A stretch of DNA of 64,000 nucleotides, taken from contig OZ245021.1 in NCBI GenBank assembly GCA_965223775.1, forward strand, positions 1,302,001-1,366,000, read 5' to 3'. The notes under the pieces were generated by a model, which was not told the DNA's origin, ran no database searches, and worked only from the letters and a program-made list of their open reading frames with translations. Shown one piece after another: positions 57,722-64,000 of the stretch. Source of the DNA: JAJDXW01 sp965223775. GTDB taxonomy: Bacteria; Pseudomonadota; Gammaproteobacteria; HK1. The translations under genes and the position numbers were made by a program. Within the stretch, counting starts at the first letter, position 1. Each line of letters starts with the position of its first letter.

Positions 57722-59733
57722 GCCGCTCTCCCCGTGTCGATACGAAGATGGCCGTCACGGCCGGGGATCAAGGTTGCCCCCGGCGGAACCACCGTCGTGG
57801 ACCACGCGTCCTCGACAATGACCGGTCCCTCGAGGGGGCGCTCGGCGACGAGTGCGGCGCGGTCGTGGCGTGGCGTCTTCTTTTCTCCCCTGCAACGAAC
57901 GTGCAGGGCAGCCACCGGATCCGAGCCGGCTCTCCCCGGCGTTCGTGGATCGGCGCACTTTGGTCGCGGCTGCGGGGCACGAACGCCCGGGTCCGGATGG
58001 ATACCAGCTCTCACGGTTCCTCGGTCGCGAAACCGTAGAGGCTCCAGGTGGCGGTCGAAGAAACGCACGCCCATGCGTGCCGCGTCCTCGAAGGGCGGGT
58101 CGGAGAGCTCGACGGCATAGCTCTGGCCGCTGTATCGGATGGCCGCGACTTCCTCCACGGTGACCTCGCTGTCGTCGTGTCCGGCCGCCGCCAGGGGGGC
58201 GACGAGTCGCGATTCGAGGTCCCGTCGCGCGTGGTGGAGACGTTCCCGATCCCAGTCGCCAACTGCCATGCGGAGCGTTCGTTGCCGGGAGTAGCTCATC
58301 TCCGCCTCGGCGCAGCCGAGGGCCGAGAACACACCCGAATGAGCGGGCACGATCACCGTGTCGATGGAGAAGGCGCGGGCCACCTCGACCGCGTGCATGG
58401 GCCCGGCCCCACCGAAGGCGAGCAAGGTGCACCGGCGCCCGTCGATGCCGCGTTCTACGGTGACCCGGCGTAGCGCCCGCACCATGGCGGAGTTGGCGAC
58501 CCGGATGATGCCGAGCGCGGCCGTCTCGACGTCCACCCCCATTGCGAACGCGATCGGGTCGAGGGCGGCGCGCGCCGCGCGTTCGTCCAGCCGCATGCCG
58601 TCGCCGATGAGCCGCTCCGGGTCCATGTACCCGAGGACGAGGTTCGCGTCGGTCACGGTGGGCTGGTCGCCGCCGAGTGCGTAGCATGCGGGCCCGGGCT
58701 TTGCGCCAGCGCGCTCGGGGCCGACGACGAGAGCCCCGTGATCGAGCCGGGCGATGGAACCGCCTCCCGCGCCGATGGACTCCACCGCCACCATGGGTTG
58801 GCGCACGGGGCGGCCGCCGAGCTCGCGTTCGCTGGTCACTTGCACCTCGCCGTCGAGGATCAGGCACACGTCGGTGGTGGTGCCTCCCATGTCGAAGCTC
58901 AACGCCTGCTCAACGCCGAGGTTCCGGGCGAGACCCCCGGCGGCGGCGACTCGTGCGGCGGGTCCGGAGGCGGCAAGGCCGAGCGGAAGCTCGCGGAGCG
59001 CATCGGGCGCAGCCATGCCGCCCGCGGAGTGGAAGAAGTGCAGCCGCGACCCGGACGGTTTCGCCGCTTCGCGCTGGTCGAGATACGTCGAAGCGAGCGG
59101 CAGGACGCCCGCGCAGAGCGCTGTCGTCGCGGAGCGCTCGTATTCCCGGATCTCCGGGTTGACCCGGCTCGAGAGCGCGACGAACGCGATACGCTCGCGC
59201 AGCCGCTCCCCGAGCGCCTCCTCGTGGGCGGGTTCGGCATAGGAGTGAAGCAGCGAGACCGCAACCACATCGGCTCCGCTCGCGCAGATCTTCCGCACCG
59301 CTTCATCGACCGACCGGAGGTCGAGTGCCTCAAGAACCCTTCCTTCGTGGTCAATCCGTTCGCTCACCTCGAAACGGAGCTCGGAAGGCACTTGGGGCTG
59401 CGCTTTCGGCGGAAGATCGAGGCGATAGAGGTGGCGCCGGTTCTGGCGTCCGATTTCCAGGGTGTCGCAAGAGCCTCGTGTTGCGACAAGGGCGACCTTC
59501 GCGAGGTCGTCCTCGATGATGGCATTGGTGATGAGAGTCGTTCCGTGGATGAGATCGTCCACATCCGACCAGTCGAGGCTGACCGCCTCGAGGGCTGCGA
59601 GCAGGCCCGCCACGCGGTCTCCGGTGCGAGTCGCAACCTTTGCGGCTCGGGCTTCGCCGCACGCGCGCTTCACTGCGACTACGTCCGTGAACGTGCCGCC
59701 AACGTCGATACCGACTTCCCATCCATTCGGCAT
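57718..59733 (-). pseudogene. hyuA: Hydantoinase A/oxoprolinase-type subunit with compensating frameshifts near the C-terminus
   Basis: 671 codons. It opens 'VGIDVGGTFTDVVAVKRACG' (20 residues) and keeps 'LIHGTTLITNAIIED', 'SFDMGGTTTDVCLILDGEVQ' (20 residues), 'GPACYALGG' and 'LLAFGGAGPMHAVEVARAFS' (20 residues), the acetokinase-like ATPase core. Near 58040 the frame slips: the adjacent frame reads 'LYGFATEEP', the expected text, then meets a stop at 58011. The original frame returns near 57885 ('KKTPRHDRAALVAERPLEGP', 20 residues). About 50 residues between are garbled. Function is doubtful but not excluded. Confidence 0.75.
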
Positions 59734-59738
59734 GGTGT

Positions 59739-59815
59739 CGTTTCCGCAGTTTTTCTGATAATCGGAATCTTAATTTCGTATATTGGAAATAATGAATGAG
59801 AAATGCGCTTGATGT
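59739..59815 (-). promoter_or_regulatory. AT-rich control region upstream of the decaying hyuA
   Basis: About 75 bp with far lower GC than its surroundings. It contains TGGAAATAAT (59784-59793), which matches the left half of the E. coli IclR operator TGGAAATNATTTCCA, and the small inverted repeat ATTTC…GAAAT. TATTGGAAATAATGAATG and AATTTCGTATATTGG could serve as -10-like sequence. Because an IclR fragment is fused into this cluster, an IclR-type operator here is plausible but unproven. Confidence 0.35.
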
Positions 59816-59915
59816 CAACCGCGGCCCGCTGATTCTTCCGTCCGCTGGCCAAGGCGGTGGTGGCGAATGGACAGGTGAACTCCGTTGCTAACGACACAGT
59901 CGGGCACAGGCGCAG

Positions 59916-60176
59916 CTAGCGAGGGAGTTCAGGGAGGAGCACCGGCAGGCCCTCGACTGCCCGCGCGACCTCCACGTCTTCCAGAGCGAGTTCAAGCTGG
60001 TCGAGCGACTCCGAGCTTACTCCGAAGCGCTGCCGACGCAGTCCCGCAAGCTGATGGCGCAGCTTCTCGATGATGAGGTCGCGATTGCGAACGTCGGCCT
60101 CGCGGGCGGCAATCTGCGCCTGCGCCGAACGCACCATCGCGTTGAGCGTAACGACATCGTCGGGCAGCGCAACCAT
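59916..60176 (-). mobile_element. IS66-family TnpC, N-terminal fragment
   Basis: 86 codons starting 'MVALPDDVVTLNAMVRSAQA' (20 residues), with 'IIEKLRHQLAGLRRQRFG' and 'SSESLDQLELALEDVE', which is the leucine-zipper N-terminus of IS66 transposases (FGRSSE-like and QLELALEDLE-like text). It stops after 'LPELPR'; the zinc-finger and DDE domains are missing. It follows the TnpB fragment at 60240 in normal IS66 order. Confidence 0.85.
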
Positions 60177-60239
60177 GGCGGCATCGTATCAAACGCAACC
60201 GTCCATTAAGATATCTAACTCGCTAGATCTGAATGTTTT

Positions 60240-60425
60240 TCAGCGTACCACCAACGGCCGCCAAGTGCGCCGCGGCGACCGCCAGTCCAGCCCCTCGAGC
60301 AACATCGAAAGCTGCGCTGGCGTCAACGTCACCTTTCCGCCCTGGACCGACGGCCATACGAATCGACCGCGCTCCAGACGCTTGGAAAATAGGCACGCTC
60401 CCTGACCGTCCCACCAGAGGGGCCA
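60240..60425 (-). mobile_element. IS66-family TnpB (Orf2), C-terminal fragment
   Basis: About 61 codons: 'WPLWWDGQGACLFSKRLERG' (20 residues), 'RFVWPSVQGGKVTLTPAQLS' (20 residues) and 'MLLEGLDWRSPRRTWRP', the well-known end of IS66 TnpB. The N-terminal half is not found upstream. With the TnpC fragment this is an inactive IS66 remnant; no terminal inverted repeats were identified. Confidence 0.85.
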
Positions 60426-60922
60426 TTCTAGGGTTCTAGTGGCAAATTTCCCCGCGAGAATTTTCTGCGGCGCGAATACTCCTAGGGGGTCAATCTTCCA
60501 CACCGAATAACATCGAAGGCCGCCACAAATCCGACAGGAGGCAGGATACGCCACGAGATCCCCATCTGCTCCTCCTCCTTGAGGCACCGGAACCCGGCGG
60601 CCGCCGTGGCACGCCGGCTCGTTGAGATCGGGGGCCTCTGCTGCACACGCCTTCCTGCACGCGGGGTGGCAAGGAAGCGGCTCGACTCTTCCTGAGAAGT
60701 CGGGGCGGGGAATGGCCATCGCACCGCGCCCGGCCCGGACAATCCAACTTTCTCCTTCGGCAATGGGAAAGCTGGAATGCCCTCGAAAGACTCGCTAAGG
60801 TAGCCGGGCCGCTGGTGCCGGGCTCTCGGCGCCCGCTGGTGGGGACAAGGCGGCGTGGAGCGGGGTGTCCTCAAGCCCGGTACGCCGCATAAGACATTTG
60901 CATAAGGACGGAGAATGACGCG
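60426..60922. other. 497-bp stretch with no recognisable gene
   Basis: Between the IS66 remnant and ridA. A bulged hairpin CCGCGAGAATTTTCTGCGG lies at 60451-60469. Open frames on the minus strand carry no known domain. It is probably further degraded mobile-element sequence plus the ridA promoter; AGGACGGAGAA just before ridA is its ribosome site. Confidence 0.4.
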
Positions 60923-61309
60923 ATGGCTGGTAAACCAGTGCTACCCTCAGGCTCACCGCCACCCTTGGCACCGTACTCGCCTGGGTTTCGGTCAGGACAG
61001 TTCGTCGTCACGTCGGGAATGCTGGCGATGGACGCGTCCGGGAACGTGGTCGGTGTCGGAGACCCCGCCGCGCAAACGCGCCAGGTCATGGACAACATCA
61101 AGGCGGTCCTCGAGGCGGCCGGCGGCTCGATGCAGGACGTGGTGTTCAATCTGATCTTCCTGTCGGACTTGGCCCACTATCAGGCGATGAACGAGGTCTA
61201 CGGGTCGTACTTCCCCGAAAACCCTCCGGCCCGTGCGTGCGTGCAGAGTGGTCTGGTCAAGCCCGAGTTTCTGGTCGAGATTGCCGCCACCGCGGTGATC
61301 ACCCAGTAG
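60923..61309 (+). CDS. RidA/YjgF family protein, RutC-like
   Basis: 128 residues. 'APYSPGFRSGQFVVTSGML' and 'GDPAAQTRQVMDNIKAVLE' precede 'GLVKPEFLVEIAATAVITQ', with the family Arg and Glu. The text 'PLAPY…P', 'NEVYGSYFPENPPARACVQS' (20 residues) is closer to RutC of pyrimidine ring catabolism than to housekeeping RidA. RidA proteins hydrolyse reactive enamine/imine or aminoacrylate intermediates. It lies 133 bp before an intact hyuA-hyuB pair, so it probably detoxifies an intermediate of the same pathway. Confidence 0.9.
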   Translation: MAGKPVLPSGSPPPLAPYSPGFRSGQFVVTSGMLAMDASGNVVGVGDPAAQTRQVMDNIKAVLEAAGGSMQDVVFNLIFLSDLAHYQAMNEVYGSYFPENPPARACVQSGLVKPEFLVEIAATAVITQ

Positions 61310-61442
61310 CCGCTCCGGCCCGGAATCGTTGCCGGTGAAGCCCGGTCGCCCCGCTCGATACGGCCGCCGCTCCCGTGTGCGGCGGGGCGAACCAAGGCCG
61401 GCGCGACACAAACGCTGAAGGCGCGGCGCGGAGTCCGAGCGG

Positions 61443-63503
61443 ATGCCAGCTCGTTTGCGTGTGGGCATTGATGTCGGCGGCACCTTCACCGATCTCTATC
61501 TTCTCGACGAGGCGAGCGGCGAAGGCGTCCGTCACAAGCTTCCCTCGTCGCCGGACCATCCTCACCGGGCGCCGATCACGGGCTTGGTCGAAATCCTTGA
61601 GATGTCCGGCGCTGCCCCGGCTGATGTGGCCTTCGTCGGTCTTGGGACGACGGTGGCAACCAACGCCCTGCTCGAACGCAAGGGGGCGGTGACCGGGCTG
61701 CTCACCACGCGGGGATTTCGCGACCTCCTCGAGATCGGTCGTCAGAAACGACCCCAGGTCTACGATCTCTTCGCCAGGAAGCCGCCGCCGCTGATTCCGC
61801 GAGAACGCCGCCTCGACGTCGATGAGCGTATGGCCGCCGACGGCACAGTGATTCGCCCCCTCGACGCCGGCGATCTGGCGAGCGCCCTCGATCGCCTGCT
61901 CGTCTCGGGGGTCGAGAGCATCGCCATCTGCTTCCTCAATTCCTACGTCAATCCGGCGCACGAACAGCTCGCCCTCGACTTGGTCCGGGAGCGCTGGCCG
62001 GACGGGGCGATTACGGCCTCCCAGGCGCTAATCCCCGAGTTTCGCGAATACGAGCGGCTCAGCTCGACCGTCGTCAATGCCTACCTGATGCCGCGCATGA
62101 GGTCCTATCTGGCGAGGTTCGGCGTGGAGGTTCGCGGACTGGGTGTCCCCGAAGTCCCCTTCATCATGAACTCCGGGGGGGGCGTGGTCAGCCCGCAGCT
62201 CGGCGGGGAACGCCCTATCGACACCCTGTTCTCGGGCCCCAGCGGCGGCGTCAGCGGCGCCGCTTACTTGGCCGCCCTTGCGGGCCGACCCGACATCGTG
62301 ACGCTCGACATGGGCGGTACCAGCACCGACGTGTGCCTGATCCGCGACGGCCGCCCGGACGTGACGACGACGCGGACCATAGACGGCTTGCCCGTGCGCA
62401 CCATGGCCGTGGACGTTCACACCGTGGGGGCGGGCGGCAGCAGCATCGTCTGGGTGGATTCCGGCGGTCTGCTGCGGGTGGGGCCGCACAGCGCTGGCGC
62501 CGCGCCGGGCCCCGCATGCTACGGCACTGGGGGCGAGGAGCCGACGGTGACCGACGCCAACGTGGTCCTGGGGCGGCTCAACCCCCGGCACCTGCTCGGC
62601 GGGGCCCTGCCCATCGACGCAGAGCGTGCCCATGCGGCTCTGGACCGGATGATTGCAGCGCGGCGCGGGACCGTCGTGGAAGAAGCCGCCGCCGCAGTTC
62701 TCGCCGTCGCGACCACCAGCATCGCGCAGGCAATCCGGGTCGTTTCGGTAGAGCGCGGGCTCGACCCCGGAAGCTTCGGACTTGTCGCCTTTGGCGGCGC
62801 GGGACCGCTCCACGCGGCCGATGTCGCGCGCGAGCTCGGCATGGCAGTTCTCGTTCCGGAGAGCCCGGGCGTACTCTGTGCCATGGGCGTGCTGACCAAG
62901 GACGTGGAGCTCGATTTCAGCCAGACCCGCATCGTCCTCTCCGCCGCGGTCGGCGTGACCGACGAGGTGGACGGGATCTACGCTGGGCTCGAGGACCGGG
63001 CCCTGGATGCGCTGGCCCGCGGCGGGCTGGACGCGCGCGGGCTCGTTGTCGAACGCAGCCTGGATGCCCGTTATGTGGGCCAGAACTTCGAGCTTTCGGT
63101 GCCGGTGCCGGCCGGTCCCTTCGACGCGGCGGCACGGCAGAGTGCGGGCGAAGCCTTTCATGGGGTCCACCGGCGTATGTACGGTTATGATCAACGGGAC
63201 AAGGAGATCGAGTTCGTCACCTTCCGGATCGCGGCCCGGTTGCCAGTTCCCCGCCCCGGCCTCCGAAACCGGCCGCGAACGCCCCGCGGCGGCGGCCCCG
63301 AGCCGGCGTCTCGACGCCCCGTTTTCTTCGAAGGTGCGGGCGGGTTTGTGGATTGCCCCGTCTATGACCGCGAAAGACTTGACGACGGCGACCGCCTGGA
63401 GGGTCCCGCCGTCGTCGAGCAGATGGACGCCACCACGGTGCTGCCGCCGGACTTTCGGCTGGACGTGGACGAACTCTTGAACCTTCACTTGATGCGAATT
63501 TGA
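61443..63503 (+). CDS. hyuA: Hydantoinase A/oxoprolinase family protein, intact copy
   Basis: 686 residues. 'VGIDVGGTFTDLYLLDEASG' (20 residues), 'GLGTTVATNALLERKGAVTG' (20 residues), 'TLDMGGTSTDVCLIRDGRPD' (20 residues), 'VGAGGSSIVWVDSGGLLRVG' (20 residues), 'PGPACYGTGG' and 'LVAFGGAGPLHAADVARELG' (20 residues) cover the whole family. The C-terminal region ('DQRDKEIEFVTFRIAARLPV', 20 residues) is normal, unlike the copy at 57718. These ATP-dependent amidohydrolases open hydantoin-, oxoproline- or N-methylhydantoin-like rings with HyuB. The ATG lies in MPARLRVGIDVGG; a hyuB follows after 34 bp. Confidence 0.92.
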   Translation: MPARLRVGIDVGGTFTDLYLLDEASGEGVRHKLPSSPDHPHRAPITGLVEILEMSGAAPADVAFVGLGTTVATNALLERKGAVTGLLTTRGFRDLLEIGRQKRPQVYDLFARKPPPLIPRERRLDVDERMAADGTVIRPLDAGDLASALDRLLVSGVESIAICFLNSYVNPAHEQLALDLVRERWPDGAITASQALIPEFREYERLSSTVVNAYLMPRMRSYLARFGVEVRGLGVPEVPFIMNSGGGVVSPQLGGERPIDTLFSGPSGGVSGAAYLAALAGRPDIVTLDMGGTSTDVCLIRDGRPDVTTTRTIDGLPVRTMAVDVHTVGAGGSSIVWVDSGGLLRVGPHSAGAAPGPACYGTGGEEPTVTDANVVLGRLNPRHLLGGALPIDAERAHAALDRMIAARRGTVVEEAAAAVLAVATTSIAQAIRVVSVERGLDPGSFGLVAFGGAGPLHAADVARELGMAVLVPESPGVLCAMGVLTKDVELDFSQTRIVLSAAVGVTDEVDGIYAGLEDRALDALARGGLDARGLVVERSLDARYVGQNFELSVPVPAGPFDAAARQSAGEAFHGVHRRMYGYDQRDKEIEFVTFRIAARLPVPRPGLRNRPRTPRGGGPEPASRRPVFFEGAGGFVDCPVYDRERLDDGDRLEGPAVVEQMDATTVLPPDFRLDVDELLNLHLMRI

Positions 63504-63537
63504 GCAGCGGCCGGTCCGCACTGCGAGGAGACAGTCG

Positions 63538-64000
63538 TTGGCGTTTGCCCAGACCGAGATCGTGGCCAGCGGCCTCGAGGCGGCCGCCTTGGAGATGTGC
63601 GCAAGCCTAATTCGCACGGCCTGCTCGCCCAATATCAAGGAGCGCGCCGACTGCTCCACCTCCTTATGCGACATGGACGGGCGCACCCTGGCGCTCGCCA
63701 CCCACGGCCCGGCCCATCTGGGCTCGACCCTGGGCTTGGTGCCTGCGATTTTGAAGCGTTTTCCCCTGGAGACTCTGCGGCCCGGCGACATTTTCTTCGC
63801 CAACGACCCCTACATCGTCGGCGTGACCCACCTCAATGACTGCACGGCGGCGGCCCCCATTTTCTTCGACAACCGCCCGATCGCCTTCGCCGCCGCCGTT
63901 GCCCACCACTCGGACGTAGGTGGACGGGTGCCGGGCAGCGAGTCCGGGGACTCGACGAGCATCTTCCAGGAGGGCGTCCGTATCCCGCCGGTGCGACTCT
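63538..64000 (+). CDS. hyuB: Hydantoinase B/oxoprolinase family protein, 5' part (cut by window edge)
   Basis: TTG 63538 follows a GAGGAG ribosome site; about 154 codons are visible before the window ends. 'AALEMCASLIRTACSPNIKE' (20 residues), 'RADCSTSLCDMDGRTLALAT' (20 residues), 'HLGSTLG' and 'LRPGDIFFANDPYIVGVTHL' (20 residues) are the HyuB N-terminus. No damage is seen in this part. It forms an operon with ridA and hyuA. Confidence 0.9.
   Translation, partial: MAFAQTEIVASGLEAAALEMCASLIRTACSPNIKERADCSTSLCDMDGRTLALATHGPAHLGSTLGLVPAILKRFPLETLRPGDIFFANDPYIVGVTHLNDCTAAAPIFFDNRPIAFAAAVAHHSDVGGRVPGSESGDSTSIFQEGVRIPPVRL

Overview
The window is very GC-rich (roughly 70 % by eye) and dense with short-spaced or overlapping genes. 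Its gene orders are those of a gammaproteobacterium: mrdA-rodA-mltB-rlpA-dacA-lipB-nagZ; rluD-pgeF divergent from bamD; suhB divergent from trmJ; purMN next to a DUF2066 gene and hda; ilvB-ilvH-ilvC-pssA; rlmD-mutL-miaA-hfq-hflX-hflK-hflC-DUF2065-hisZ-purA; and tRNA-Leu next to rnr-rlmB. A Chromatiales/Pseudomonas-like lineage fits best, but genus cannot be told from the sequence alone.

Layout. 1-8656: cell-wall elongation and peptidoglycan enzymes, lipoyl assembly, NagZ, then a lone class III CoA-transferase. 8819-16825: prepilin peptidase, PgeF, RluD, BamD, PII protein GlnB, a prepilin, SuhB, TrmJ and the PurN/PurM pair. 16920-21843: a DUF2066 protein, a 56-bp tandem repeat array, Hda, ProS and a Nudix hydrolase. 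22295-33292: branched-chain amino acid synthesis, PssA, DNA and RNA maintenance genes (UDG, RimI, exonuclease, RlmD, MutL, MiaA) and Hfq. 33363-39768: HflX, HflKC, HisZ, PurA. 39797-44926: ArgF, a PGPGW-type membrane protein, and an envelope-stress-like set (Spy/CpxP-like protein, response regulator, sensor kinase), then a GST. 45152-48379: tRNA-Leu(CAG), RNase R, RlmB.

From 48432 the window turns accessory. First comes a remnant of a restriction-modification locus: a DpnA-like methyltransferase, a tiny CxxC protein and an unknown convergent gene. PhnX and a quinone reductase follow. From about 52.6 kb a catabolic island is visibly decaying: a frameshifted ABC ATPase; a xanthine-dehydrogenase-type molybdenum subunit truncated at both ends and fused in frame to the end of an IclR regulator; a frameshifted FAD subunit with no [2Fe-2S] subunit; a hydantoinase B with a large internal deletion; and a hydantoinase A with compensating frameshifts. 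IS66 debris separates this from an intact divergent ridA-hyuA-hyuB operon that runs off the right edge.

The most unusual structure is a family of at least five dispersed palindromic elements (12309, 18990, 28742, 37005, 52112), most bounded by CTAG. They sit exactly at gene ends, so that the terminal CTAG supplies the TAG stop codon of glnB, hda and hflC, and one copy supplies the start region of rlmD. Inner stem arms differ between copies while still pairing.
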